Source of the DNA: Morinoia aosen
Taxonomy: Eukaryota; Arthropoda; Malacostraca; Amphipoda; Talitridae
NCBI GenBank assembly: GCA_030386875.1
Contig: CM059564.1
Location: 43,854,075-43,918,074 of the forward strand
Direction: 5' to 3'
DNA length: 64,000 bases
The notes beneath the pieces were generated by a model. The model worked only from the letters and a program-made list of their open reading frames with translations, did no database searches and was not told the DNA's origin. Positions 24,282 to 34,306 of this stretch are shown here, piece after piece. Made by a program: the position numbers and the translations under genes. The number at the start of each line of letters is the position of its first letter. Position 1 is the first letter of the stretch.

Positions 24282-25240
24282 TTTCCCGAAGTCATTTCGG
24301 TATAACGAGGACAGTATCTAGAGGCACATTTGCGAGCTTGGTCACCAAATTTCATGTGGTACCAGCACAAGTTGCTACTAGCATCACGAGAGCGCGACCT
24401 GAAACGGCGGTCTTGATTTGACCTATCAAAAGATCTACCTCTATCAAAGCGTTGAGGAGGAGGAGGAGGATAGTTAGAGTGATAGTCATAGGGATAGTCG
24501 TAGGCATTTTGGTGGCTTTGGAATCTCCCTGGGCCTTGCTGAATGTGAGCCACACTTTGACTCTGACCTATTTGAAAATTTTGAAGAGCTTGCTTTATTT
24601 CAGCGATGTCCTGCTGCAGCTTATCTATTGTGGCTGAGGATTCACTAGGCGCCGTATTTGACGGGCTAAAAGTTGTAGCTGCTACATTTAAGGAAGCAAC
24701 CTGTGGTTCTCGTGGCAAATTGATATTTCTAATCACAGTCTCTGCGGACTCCGCTAGTTTCTCTAACGTTTGCTCGGGCCCTGCTAGCGATAGAAAAGGC
24801 CGCACATTAGGTGACTGCTTTGTCATGAAAACTTCCTTCAGAAACCCCTCAGCTACGGCAACACCAGTAGCGAGTTTCCGAAGTTCTTTCACGAGCGAAG
24901 AGGGAGAGAAGGAAGCAGAGACAGGTGGAATTGCTGAGGCATCTACAAGACTTCGGAATTTGTCCGCATCGGACATCTGAAGCCTTGCCAAGATTTTGCC
25001 TTTCAAGATTCCGTAAGGATTATGGTCTGGAGGGTTTTCTAATAGGTCATTAGAGTTATTTAGTAGTTTTGTGGGCGCAGCGCTCACAAGCGCGTAGAAT
25101 TTGTCTATCTCCTGATTTATCCTATTATACCTAAACACTGCTTCCACCTGGTTGAACCAGGTGTGCGCGTCCCCTGGAATGAAAGGAGGGAGCCTAATGG
25201 GATTTGTGTGTGCTCGATCTTCATTATCGGAAACAGGCAT
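24263..25240 (-). CDS. gag: Gypsy A Gag
   Basis: 325 residues starting at an ATG (25238-25240). The N-terminal capsid-like region has LPPF...[16 protein letters not shown], common to A, B and C. The middle is Ser/Gln-rich, followed by a Tyr/Pro/Arg-rich stretch ([20 protein letters not shown]). A non-canonical zinc-binding motif C-x2-H-x9-C-x4-C ([19 protein letters not shown]) replaces the usual CCHC knuckle. The stop lies just after the slippery heptamer, as expected for a Gag/Gag-Pol switch. Confidence 0.9.
   Translation of the reverse strand: MPVSDNEDRAHTNPIRLPPFIPGDAHTWFNQVEAVFRYNRINQEIDKFYALVSAAPTKLLNNSNDLLENPPDHNPYGILKGKILARLQMSDADKFRSLVDASAIPPVSASFSPSSLVKELRKLATGVAVAEGFLKEVFMTKQSPNVRPFLSLAGPEQTLEKLAESAETVIRNINLPREPQVASLNVAATTFSPSNTAPSESSATIDKLQQDIAEIKQALQNFQIGQSQSVAHIQQGPGRFQSHQNAYDYPYDYHSNYPPPPPQRFDRGRSFDRSNQDRRFRSRSRDASSNLCWYHMKFGDQARKCASRYCPRYTEMTSGNAISDA
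24281..24287 (-). promoter_or_regulatory. -1 ribosomal frameshift heptamer GGGAAAC (A)
   Basis: Reading G-GGA-AAC in the gag frame, this is the X-XXY-YYZ form of a -1 slippery site, six codons before the gag stop. The pol frame is -1 to gag and open through this point. The same heptamer is at the same place in B and C. Confidence 0.8.
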
Positions 25241-25820
25241 GCTAGCAGTCTCTTTTTGGGATGCGCAATTAAGATATCAGTGCCTATGACTTGGGATTAA
25301 GTGGCTAGGGGTTGCGTTAATTCTTCACCTACTCAATCACTCAAATTAAGTTGAAACAGAAGATAGGAAATATGAAATTGGAAACGAAGAGAAAAAAAAA
25401 TTATTATGCGGTATGCGGCAATTTGCGTAGGCACAAAATTAAGCAGGAGAGAGAAAAAATTATTTTTCTACCTACTCAATCAATCAATACGTTGAAGAAA
25501 ACGGAAAGAGAGAAAATGGGACGAGAATTTTTACGGTGGTCAGGAATAAATGCACAGCACGGAAATAGTAGAAAAATATTTCCCTACCTACTGAGGCACA
25601 AAAACAAACAAAGACAGGGAAACAGCATAAAAGAAAGTTAAAAAAAATTTTTAAGCTGCTCAGAGAAAATTCATTAGCATGGTCAAAAATCCACAGGAAA
25701 TCTCTCAAACCACTACGACATGGGAAAATTTATCACTACAATGATACGCCAACATTATCCTCTCACAACCCCCAGAACACTTCGAGTTTAGTTCTTTCTT
25801 TTATTTTTTTAAAAAATAAT

Positions 25821-25838
25821 TTCCCGGCCAATGCACCA
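25821..25838 (-). promoter_or_regulatory. Primer binding site for tRNA-Gly (A)
   Basis: The minus strand reads TGGTGCATTGGCCGGGAA one nucleotide inside the 5' LTR. This is complementary to the 3' end plus CCA of animal tRNA-Gly (GCC type, ending CCCGGCCAATGCA-CCA). It would prime minus-strand DNA synthesis. Confidence 0.85.
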
Positions 25839-25839
25839 G

Positions 25840-26721
25840 TGTCGGGTTTTTATTCTTTCGCCGCTGGGTGGTTCAGTGTAAATATTAATTTGAACGGCAA
25901 AGAAAAAAAACTCGATCGATTCTCGAAGCGTACTGGATAAATTACGAGAGTGATAATGAAACACGTTTGTGGACTCAGCTTAGTTTCCGTGGCGGAGTTT
26001 ATTGTGGAAGCGGAACCAGGAAAAAAAAGAACTGGCTTCTTTGGCTCTTGATCTCGGGGAGCTTGTTGAGGTGGCAATCCGTGCCGGAGGACCAGGCTGG
26101 AGTTGACGAAGGCCGGCACGCGATGCAGTAATCGTGGTGAGTGAGTTGTATTTGGGGCAAAACTTGAAGGAGTTCTAAACAGTGACTTAAGGTGGTCACG
26201 TTATGAGGTCTGCTTTCCAAACGTCTAGCAGACAATCGAGCTTGGGTAAATGGAGTAGCTCAAAGGTTTGAGGCTCAGGTAGATTTGCTGGTCTTTCCCA
26301 AGGTAATGCCAAATGGCTGGCTCTATAATAAGGTAGGTTGTGTGCAAGTTACAGCATGACTCAGGTTAACAACGTAACATTTAACATGGCACTCAGGGAA
26401 AACCCAGGGAGATTTGACTGTGAGGGTTGTGTGTATGGCGCTGATGTAGAGGTCGAGATGTTCGCGCAACCGAGCCACAAGCAAAAAGTGAGTGGACTAG
26501 GCGACGCGCTTGTATGTTGCCAGACGGGCTGCTTAAGAACTCGAAATGTCGATTGATTATTTGATCTCTCATGTATTTACACAAAAATTTTAATGATTAC
26601 GAATTAGAAGTAGAAAATAATTAATAATAAATTAGAGTAATATTTTTAATGCTACGAATTAATTTATTTAAGTATGAATAGCGAATTTCTAATTTTTACG
26701 CTTATGTAGCGGTATGCTACA
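25840..26721 (-). repeat. 5' LTR of Gypsy A
   Basis: 882 bp with the same ends as the 20002-20883 copy. GACC follows at 26722-26725. It contains the promoter and, on the minus strand, the transcription start of element A. Confidence 0.95.
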
Positions 26722-26957
26722 GACCTCCGCCCAAAGAATAACATCAGCTACGATCGGCATTTTTTACCCTTCACGTGTTTTTGTACCCTAAAATCCCATT
26801 TTATTTTGGTTTGGTTTAACGTGCTGGAGCAAACATATTACCTACAACAAACAAACATCGGCGTCTTTGGGATTCTTTATTTCCAATCAAGCCTGATACA
26901 TATGATCTTAAGCATTGGTTTTTCAAATGTCTTATAACTACCACTATATTTTCCGTT

Positions 26958-27674
26958 TGATGGTTGGGTAGACTTTTACGATTATACCAACTACCAAAAA
27001 CGCAAATGAGCTCGAGAAGGATGTTTAAGATCACGCTAAGGAGAGGATAATGACGACAAGGTTTGGGAACTCAGCTTGTTTGTCTCTGGTTTATTTGAAG
27101 GAGCTGGAAAGAACCGCCGAGTCTTGCTTTACTGAAGAACTTGGCTGAAGATGGTTCGCAGTCCGTGCAGGCGAAGGGCTCCGGCGAGTGACGAAGTCGA
27201 CGGTATGTGTGTGTGGCTATTGATGGTATTCACTTAATGAGTGGGGGCAATTTAGCAGGCAAGAGAAATCAGTGTGATTTCAGGGGTGAGCTCAAAGCCT
27301 GCGTTATTTGAGCAGGTGAATGATATCAATTTGAGCCGTGATTGAAGGCGATAATAGATCTTAATTGGTTCTTAATTTAAGATCTTTGCACACTGAAGAA
27401 AAGTGTCCGTGGCTGGAAGCAGTTTGCAATTTAGCCAGTAATTAGATTATATACAAGGCTAAAGGCAAGTCAAAGCCGAGGTAAATGAAAGGTAAATGCC
27501 CAGCTAAGGCAGAACTAAAGGCAAAGTAAAGGCAAAGCTCAAGGCAGAGCTAAAGGCAAAGTAAAGGCAAAGCTCAAGGCAGAGCTAAAGGCGAAACAAC
27601 AGGCCAAGGTAAAGGCAGGTAAAGGCCAAGCAAAAACCACGGTAAAAGCGAAGCTCCAGGCCTAGGGATGAATG
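26958..27674 (-). repeat. LTR G, left half, interrupted by Gypsy B
   Basis: A diverged relative of the A, B and C LTRs. GAGAGGATAATGACGACAAG, GGGAACTCAGC and AAAGCCTGCG...GAGCAGGTGA align in order with the B and C LTRs. The left limit (TGATGGTTGGG) is estimated. A purine-rich array of AAAGGCAAAG/CTCAAGGCAGAG units occupies about 27460-27650. B inserted at AATG (27671-27674), and homology to the B LTR resumes on the far side at 35264. Confidence 0.65.
27460..27650. repeat. Purine-rich tandem array inside LTR G
   Basis: Degenerate units of roughly 10-12 bp (GGCTAAAGGC, GTAAAGGCAAAG), with a longer period of about 36 bp (GTAAAGGCAAAGCTCAAGGC) seen twice. A single GGCTAAAGGC occurs at the equivalent place in the B LTR, so the array looks like a local expansion. 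Confidence 0.7.
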
Positions 27675-28627
27675 TGTTGGGATTTATGACCGTTGGGGTA
27701 GTTTGAACTGAAATGTTAGTTCTTGACGGCCAAAAACTCGAACAACTCTCGATAGTGATCTGGGAAAATTATGAGAGGGATAATGAAAAAACGGGTTTGG
27801 ACTCAGCTTTTTTCAGGTGGAGTTTATTGGAAGAGGAAACCAGGATGTCTTCGATGAGCTTGACTGGAAATCCCAGTGAGGTCCGGAGTGCCGGTGGTGA
27901 GCTTCGGTGAGCGCTGGCGTCGCTCCGGCAGGTGGATGAGATTTTTAAGTGTATTATGTTCAGAATATTCGCTTTACGGTGGGCAATTTTTAAACAAAAC
28001 ACAACAATAGGTGCGTAGCTATTTGTGTGGGCAAAGCCTGCTTAATTGTGGAGCAGGTGAGTTTGATCAAGGTGCCGAGCCTGATGGCGATGATGACTCT
28101 TGGTTTGAATAGTACTTAAGATCCAGGCACGCGGAATTCAGCGAATGCAAAGCTAATTCAATGGTGCCCGTACTTTTAGGCAGTTGAGAATTAAGGCCCG
28201 TAATTAGAGAATATATCCGGCTAAAGGCCCAGAGCACAACTAAATCCAATCCAAGTAGAAGAACCAAAAGCGGCCCAAAAGCGGCCCAGAGCGGCCCAGG
28301 GAGAATGTTGTAAATGGTGTGTGTGATGACGTTGAGGTCGAGTATTTGCTGTAACACCGCTAAAGTAGGACGCCAAAGTAAGAGTGGCTTTTTGAAAGAA
28401 GAGACGCGCAACTGCGCAGTGTTGCCACCAGAGGGCTCCTCTCTCGAAAAATGTCAAGTGTTATTTTTATTATTTCATGCATTTACACAAAAACTTCAAT
28501 GATTACGAATTAGAAGTAGAATATAATTATTAATAAATTAGAGTAAGATTTTTAATGCTACTAATTAATTTGTTAAAGTGCGAATGGCAAATTTCTAATT
28601 TTTACGCTTATGTAGCGGTATGCTACA
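27675..28627 (-). repeat. 3' LTR of Gypsy B
   Basis: 953 bp, starting TGTTGGG and ending ATGCTACA (plus strand). It is followed by a polypurine tract on the minus strand (CTTTGGGGGGTAA). Confidence 0.93.
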
Positions 28628-28697
28628 TTACCCCCCAAAGCGCAGACCGAAAGGTCCACCCGCTGCAATCATCTGTAGCGGGAAGGAGGGCGAACTA

Positions 28698-29444
28698 CGA
28701 GGCCTGTCTAAAAAGTATCCGACCTTTGGCCAGAAAAAATATTTCGAATACCTGTCGGAGTTGGGACCCTAATCCCCTTCAAAGTATGCCCCTTGTGCTT
28801 GCACACACTTAGCCCACCGATCCTTCCACTGCTGGAAACACCTCTGGTAGTTTTTTTTAGAATGGTGTTCAGCTCCATCGTCGCATTGCCTGTTTGACTC
28901 CTTCGATGCTGACTGTTTTCTTTGATGTCCGTGGAATTGTGCATCACGAATACGCACCGGAAGGACAAACAGTGACAAAGGAGTACTATCAGGATGTTCT
29001 CCGGCGACTTCGTGATGCAGTTCGGCGCAAAAGACCAGACATGTGGACTGCGAACAACTGGCACTTGCATCACGACAACGCGCCCGCACATTCATCCCAT
29101 TTGATCCGCAATTTCTTGGCCAAACATGGAATTACGACCGTTCGCCAACCTCCCTACTCTCCAGACCTGGCTCCTTGCGACTTCTGGTTGTTTCCAAAAT
29201 TGAAGACACCACTGAAAGGATCCCGTTTTGAGAGTAGAGAAGAGATAATGCGGAACGCGACGACAGAGCTGAACACCATTCCAAAAGAAGACTTCCAGAG
29301 GTGTTTCCGGCAGTGGAAGGATCGGTGGGCTAAGTGTGTGGAAGCACAAGGAGCCTACTTTGAAGGGGATTAGGGTCCCAACCCCGTCAGGTTGTTGAAG
29401 TATTTTTTCTGGCCAAAGGTCGGATACTTTTTCGACAGGCCTCG
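28698..29444 (+). mobile_element. Foldback mariner derivative (DD34D)
   Basis: 747 bp flanked by the target dinucleotide TA (28696-28697, 29445-29446), with ends CGAGGCCTGTC. Unlike a normal mariner with TIRs near 30 bp, both arms are about 190 bp and both encode the transposase C-terminus. The left arm (28698-28890) is an inverted copy of the right (29255-29444), including the region ending GAYFEGD-stop. It is internally deleted and cannot make a full transposase. The insertion is in codon context GRV of B pol. Confidence 0.85.
28894..29373 (+). pseudogene. Mariner transposase C-terminal fragment
   Basis: 159 codons with the second and third catalytic Asp of the DDD triad: HDNAPAH and YSPDLAPCDFWLFPKL. 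Exactly 34 residues lie between those Asp residues, the mariner (DD34D) signature. The first catalytic region and the N-terminal DNA-binding helix-turn-helix are missing. The reading frame begins just inside the left inverted arm, so the apparent N-terminus is not a real one. Confidence 0.85.
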
Positions 29445-32400
29445 TACACGACCCTGCCGAGTTCGGCAATTGGCAAATGATACTGAGCGGGGAAGTTTCA
29501 CCAAACGGGTCTGCAAGTTTAGATCGGCAAGAGTCCTAGGAACAGGAGTTACTGCAGCGGGCTCGTCTGGTCTCTCCAGACTTGTCGCTGTGTCAGTAAG
29601 AGGGCTAGAGTTAGAGTCTACGATAGGCTTAGGGATAGTGTTTGAATGTACAGACACGTAGAAAGGGTTACACTCAAGTTGACTAGGCAACAAGGCAGCC
29701 AACTGAGGAAACTGAGATGGTAGATATGATCGAGTCTCAGTGGAAAGGGAAATCTGCGGAGAGGATGATGAGTTATAAGTTACACTATGATCAGAAGTGT
29801 ATGCGACTTTTAATCGATCAATGCTCACAGGGTCGTGTGAACCGAATCTTTCGAGGATGAAATATTTTTGCTTGCGTTTAAGTACTTTGAAAGGGCCATC
29901 ATAAGGGCGCGTGAGTGTAGGTTTTATAGCATCATTGCGGACATACACATGTGTGCAGTCTTGCAGGGCAGAATCCAGTTTGTCCTGAGTCTGAGGCATT
30001 CGGGGAGCCACATACTTGATCTTACGCATGCAATCTTTGAGACAGGTTACATAAGCGGAACGGTCAGCGGATGAAAATTCAGGCAAAGGTTTTGGGTCAA
30101 CCATGTCGCCGGGGAGACGAAGCGTCTTCCCGTACAACATTTCAGCCGCTGTGCATTGCTGATCCTGTCTGTGTAAATTTCGGATGCTAAGTAGTACTAC
30201 TGGAAGTCTATCAGTCCAATCGTGACTGCAATTAAGGCAGCGCAATGCAACCTTGAGGTCTCTGTGGACTCTCTCAATAAGTCCATTTGACTGCGGATGA
30301 TACGCTGTAGTTGAGGTATTTGCACACCCTAAAGCGGTGCTAAGCTCACTCCAGAATTTGGAGGTGAATTGTGATCCCCGGTCATGTGTGACACTTAAGG
30401 GAACACCAAATCTAGAGATCCAGTTTGACAAGAAAGCGCGCGCTACAGTCTCAGTTTGGGTATCAGGAAGAGGGACAGCCTCAACCCAACGTGTGAACCT
30501 ATCGATGATGGTCAACAAATAAGAATAACCGCGCGATAAAGGCAAAGGACCCACCAAATCTAGGTGGACCGAGTCGAACTTGTGACCTGTGAATGCACAA
30601 CTCTGCAGCGCCGCACGATTATGTTTCACCACCTTACTACTCTGACACGCATGGCAATTTTGCACAATTTGCTTGACCTCCTTGCGCATCGCTGGCCAGA
30701 CGAAACGATCAGAAATCAAACGCACTGTACGGTTAATACCTGGATGAGAGAGGGAATGGTAGTGGAGGACAGCTACTCTGCGGAGCGTCGCAGGAAGATA
30801 CAAACGAGAAGGTCGCTCGGCATCACGGTACACGCCGTCAACCAAGGTTAGTTTTGGAGAGGAAGTGTTAGAAGGTTTGAGAAGGTCCTGAAGTTCAGGA
30901 TCCTCCTTCTGCGCTCTTTCAATGTTGCCGAAGGTGATTTCACCACTGGTTTGGACAGTGTTGATTCTGGAAAGACAATCAGCAACAGTATTGTCCAACC
31001 CTTTTATGAAACGGATGTCAGTGGTAAACTGACTTATAAACGACAAGTGTCGAGCTTCCCTAGGGGAATGTCTTTCAGAAGGCATTTTGATCGCTGAGGT
31101 CAGAGGTTTGTGATCTGTGTAGATCACAAACTCCCTCGCCTCTAGAGCATAGCGGAAGTGTCTCACAGACAAGTAGATAGCAAGAATTTCCCTACCGAAC
31201 GCGCTATAACCACGCTCAGTGGGCGACAGCTTTTTGGAAAAGAAAGCAAGAGGAGAGATATTAGTACCTACTTGTTGTTGCAACACAGCACCTACGGCGG
31301 TACTGGATGCGTCAACAACGAGACTAAAATCAGCATTAGCAATAGGGTAGGATAATTCAGTCGCGGAAGCTAACTTGTGCTTGATTGTCTCAAAAGCTTT
31401 GCGCTCTTCTTCTGTCCATTTTACCTCAATAGATTTGCCTTTTCGTTTCGGTTCGAGGAGGTCAGACAAGGGCGCTAAAGTTTGAGCACAGTTGCGTATG
31501 AAACGATGATAGAAGTTAACAGAACCTAGGAACCTTCTGAGTTCCTTCTGGGTCTGTGGAAGAGGAAAGTTTTTGATCACTTCTACTTTGGAAGGCAAAG
31601 GTTTTAGACCTAGGCTAGAGATTTCGTGACCTAAGTAAATCAGTGATGGCTTTCCGAGCTCACATTTTGCAGGATTTACGAGGAGTCCATTGTCGGACAA
31701 TCTCTGAAAAACGACCCTAAGATGGTCTTTGTGCAACTCCGGGGTTGTGGATGCCACTAGGATGTCGTCTAAATAGACATAAGCGAAAGTGAGATCAGAG
31801 AAAATTTCAGCCATGTGCCTTTGGAACGTTTGAGGAGCGTTCCTCAAGCCATATGGCATCTTGAGGAACTCAAAGAGACCAAACGGAGTGATTACCGCGG
31901 TCTTAGGAATCGCAGACTCATCCAAGGGAATTTGATGGAAGGCAGACTGCAGGTCTATCTTAGAGAAAATTTGTGCTCCCTCTAAATTTGCACTGAAATA
32001 ATGAAGGTAGGGAATAGGGTAGCGATCAGGTAAAGTAACGGCGTTCAACCTGCGGAAATCCCCGCACGGTCTGAATTCACCGTTAGCCTTTGGTACTAGC
32101 AAAAGAGGGCTAGCCCAAGGGCTTTTGGAGGTGCGGATGATGCCATTTTCAAGCATGCGCGCAAATTCTTTCTTAGCTAACGCCAATCGATCAGGCGGCA
32201 GTCGCCTAGCACGGGAGAAAACTGGCGGACCTTGCGTCTCTATGAAGTGCTTTGTGCATGTTTGCATGTTATTAGAAGCTAAGTTAGGATTTGTTAATGC
32301 TGGGAAATTTTTAAGTTCTTGTTCAAACATGCACTCCTCCTTGAAAGCAATCGAGAAGGAATGCAAGACATTTGCTCTAGTTATGCTACAAGCGGGAATT

Positions 32401-32774
32401 GAGATCTGTGTCTCCTCGTCCCTAATACACCGGTTCTTAATATCCACAATTATGCCATACTTGGCTAGAAAATCAGCACCTATTATGGGCTCTTGGACTT
32501 CAGCTACCAAAAAAGTAAATGTAAATTTTCTCCTCAATCCCAGACCGCACTCTAAAATTCTTTCACCGTAACAAGGTATTGGCGTGCCGTTTGCGGCGCG
32601 TAATGTCGCCAACAATGGGTTGTTTTTGTCTTTTGCCGTGGCTGGGATAATTGACACACTGGAGCCAGTGTCTATTAAAAATCGATACTTGGTGACGGGA
32701 TCGAGAATAGTAAGGAGGCGAGTAGTCTGGGAATGAGGCAACGCAGTACTCGCTACTATGCGTCGCTGTTGGCG
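29370..32774 (-). CDS. pol: Gypsy B Pol polyprotein, C-terminus replaced by mariner sequence
   Basis: About 1135 codons from the frameshift point (32774-32780). Same domains as A Pol: protease LIDTGSS, RT YVYLDD, RNase H VVDASS/YTDHKPL, integrase HHCC and [20 protein letters not shown]. The last native codons are GRV; the frame then runs about 20 codons into the mariner arm (GLSKKYPTFGQ) before a stop. Only about six native terminal residues are displaced, so the core enzymes look intact. Substitutions relative to A are scattered and few. Confidence 0.92.
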   Translation of the reverse strand, partial: RQQRRIVASTALPHSQTTRLLTILDPVTKYRFLIDTGSSVSIIPATAKDKNNPLLATLRAANGTPIPCYGERILECGLGLRRKFTFTFLVAEVQEPIIGADFLAKYGIIVDIKNRCIRDEETQISIPACSITRANVLHSFSIAFKEECMFEQELKNFPALTNPNLASNNMQTCTKHFIETQGPPVFSRARRLPPDRLALAKKEFARMLENGIIRTSKSPWASPLLLVPKANGEFRPCGDFRRLNAVTLPDRYPIPYLHYFSANLEGAQIFSKIDLQSAFHQIPLDESAIPKTAVITPFGLFEFLKMPYGLRNAPQTFQRHMAEIFSDLTFAYVYLDDILVASTTPELHKDHLRVVFQRLSDNGLLVNPAKCELGKPSLIYLGHEISSLGLKPLPSKVEVIKNFPLPQTQKELRRFLGSVNFYHRFIRNCAQTLAPLSDLLEPKRKGKSIEVKWTEEERKAFETIKHKLASATELSYPIANADFSLVVDASSTAVGAVLQQQVGTNISPLAFFSKKLSPTERGYSAFGREILAIYLSVRHFRYALEAREFVIYTDHKPLTSAIKMPSERHSPREARHLSFISQFTTDIRFIKGLDNTVADCLSRINTVQTSGEITFGNIERAQKEDPELQDLLKPSNTSSPKLTLVDGVYRDAERPSRLYLPATLRRVAVLHYHSLSHPGINRTVRLISDRFVWPAMRKEVKQIVQNCHACQSSKVVKHNRAALQSCAFTGHKFDSVHLDLVGPLPLSRGYSYLLTIIDRFTRWVEAVPLPDTQTETVARAFLSNWISRFGVPLSVTHDRGSQFTSKFWSELSTALGCANTSTTAYHPQSNGLIERVHRDLKVALRCLNCSHDWTDRLPVVLLSIRNLHRQDQQCTAAEMLYGKTLRLPGDMVDPKPLPEFSSADRSAYVTCLKDCMRKIKYVAPRMPQTQDKLDSALQDCTHVYVRNDAIKPTLTRPYDGPFKVLKRKQKYFILERFGSHDPVSIDRLKVAYTSDHSVTYNSSSSPQISLSTETRSYLPSQFPQLAALLPSQLECNPFYVSVHSNTIPKPIVDSNSSPLTDTATSLERPDEPAAVTPVPRTLADLNLQTRLVKLPRSVSFANCRTRQGRVRGLSKKYPTFGQKKYFNNLTGLGP

Positions 32775-33727
32775 TTTCCCGAAGTCATTTCGGTATAACG
32801 AGGACAGTATCTAGAGGCACATTTGCGAGCTTGGTCACCAAATTTCATGTGGTACCAGCATAAATTGCTACTAGCATCACGAGAGCGCGACCTGAAGCGG
32901 CGGTCTTGATTTGACCTATCATAAGATCTACCTCTATCAAGGCGTTGAGGAGGAGGAGAAGGATAGTTTGAGTGATAGTCATAGGGATAGTCGTAGGCAT
33001 TTTGGTGGCTTTGGAATCTCCCTGGGCCTTGCTGAATGTGAGCCACACTCTGACCTATTTGAAAATTTTGGAGAGCTTGCTTTATTTCAGCGATGTCCTG
33101 CTGCATCTTATCTATTGTGGCTGAGGATTGATTTTGCGCCGTATTTGACGGGCTAAAATTTGTAGCTCCTACATTCAAGGAAGCAACTTGTGGTTCTCGT
33201 GACGAATTAATATTTCGCATCACCGTCTCTGCGGACTCCGCTAATTTTTCTAACGTTTGCTCGGGCCCTGCTAGCGATAGAAATGGACGCACATTCGGAG
33301 GAAGCTTAGTTATGAAAACTTCCTTCAGAAATCCCTCAGCTACGGCAACACCCGTAGCGAGTTTCCGCAGTTCTTTCACTAGCGAAGTTGGAGAGAAAGA
33401 GACAGAGACAGATAAAATCGCTGAGGCGTCTACAAGACTTCGGAATTTGTCCGCATTGGACATCTGAAGCTTTGCCAAAATTTTGCCTTTCAAGATTCCG
33501 TAAGGATTGAGAGGTGGAGGGTTTTCTAATATTTGGTTTGAGTCATTCAATAGTTTTGTGGGCGCGGCGGACACAAGTGCATAGAATTTGTCTATGTCAT
33601 TTATTATTTTATGATACCTAAACACGGCTTCACACTGTTGAAACCAGGTGTGAGCGTCCTCCGGAATAAAGGGCGGGAGCCTAATGGGTTTTGAGGGGGC
33701 TCGATCTTCATTATCTGATTCAGTCAT
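32756..33727 (-). CDS. gag: Gypsy B Gag
   Basis: 323 residues from the ATG at 33725-33727 (MTESDNEDRAP). The frame is open a few codons further upstream, but only from a TTG. Same architecture as A Gag: LPPF...HTWFQQCEAVFRY N-terminus, Arg/Ser-rich linker and the [14 protein letters not shown] zinc motif. It ends just after the GGGAAAC slippery site. Confidence 0.9.
   Translation of the reverse strand: MTESDNEDRAPSKPIRLPPFIPEDAHTWFQQCEAVFRYHKIINDIDKFYALVSAAPTKLLNDSNQILENPPPLNPYGILKGKILAKLQMSNADKFRSLVDASAILSVSVSFSPTSLVKELRKLATGVAVAEGFLKEVFITKLPPNVRPFLSLAGPEQTLEKLAESAETVMRNINSSREPQVASLNVGATNFSPSNTAQNQSSATIDKMQQDIAEIKQALQNFQIGQSVAHIQQGPGRFQSHQNAYDYPYDYHSNYPSPPPQRLDRGRSYDRSNQDRRFRSRSRDASSNLCWYHMKFGDQARKCASRYCPRYTEMTSGNANSDA
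32774..32780 (-). promoter_or_regulatory. -1 ribosomal frameshift heptamer GGGAAAC (B)
   Basis: G-GGA-AAC in the gag frame, at the same distance from the gag stop as in A. The pol frame is -1 and open from here. Confidence 0.8.
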
Positions 33728-34287
33728 GCTAGCGATCACTTTTGGGATGCACAATTAATGATATTAGTGCCTAAGACTTGGGATTAAGTGGCAAGGGTTT
33801 GCGTTAATTCTTTACCTACTCAATCATTCAGGTTAAGTTGAAACAGAAGGGAGGAAATATGAAATTGGAAACGAGAAAAAATTTTATGCGGTATGCGGCA
33901 ATTTTTGCGTAGGCACAAAAATAAAGCAGGTGAGAAAAAAAATTATTTTCCTACCTACTCAATCAATCAATAACGTTGAAGAAAACGGAGGGAAGATGGA
34001 GAATGTAAACGCGAATTTTACGGTAGTCAGAATGCACGTAAGCACGGAAATAGGAAAAAAAAATATTTTTCCTACCTACTGAGGCACATAAAACAAAAAA
34101 AAAAAAGGACAGGATACGCTGAAAAAAAATTTTGTTAGAGCTGCTCAGAGAACAATTAGCACGGTCAAAATCCATAGGAATCTCTCAAACTACTACGACA
34201 TGGGAAAATTTATCACTACAATGATACGCCAACATTATCCTCTCACAATCTCTCAAACACTTCGAGTTGAGTTTTTATTTTTAAGGT

Positions 34288-34305
34288 TTCCCGGCCGATG
34301 CACCA
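34288..34305 (-). promoter_or_regulatory. Primer binding site for tRNA-Gly (B)
   Basis: The minus strand reads TGGTGCATCGGCCGGGAA, one base from the LTR. It differs from the A site by one base and matches the other common tRNA-Gly acceptor stem (CCGGCCGATGCA-CCA). Confidence 0.85.
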
Positions 34306-34306
34306 G

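Larger units (their letters stand above)
20002..26721 (-). mobile_element. Full-length Ty3/Gypsy retrotransposon A
   Basis: Complete element of 6720 bp. It has 882-bp LTRs at 20002-20883 (3') and 25840-26721 (5'), flanked by a perfect 4-bp duplication GACC (19998-20001, 26722-26725). Order on the minus strand is 5' LTR, tRNA-Gly primer site, 580-bp leader, gag, -1 frameshift, pol, polypurine tract (CTTGGGGGGTAA), 3' LTR. The only LTR difference I noticed is T/G in the ATGCTAC(T/G)AATTAA segment, so insertion is recent. Both ORFs are open; this copy may be competent. Confidence 0.95.
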
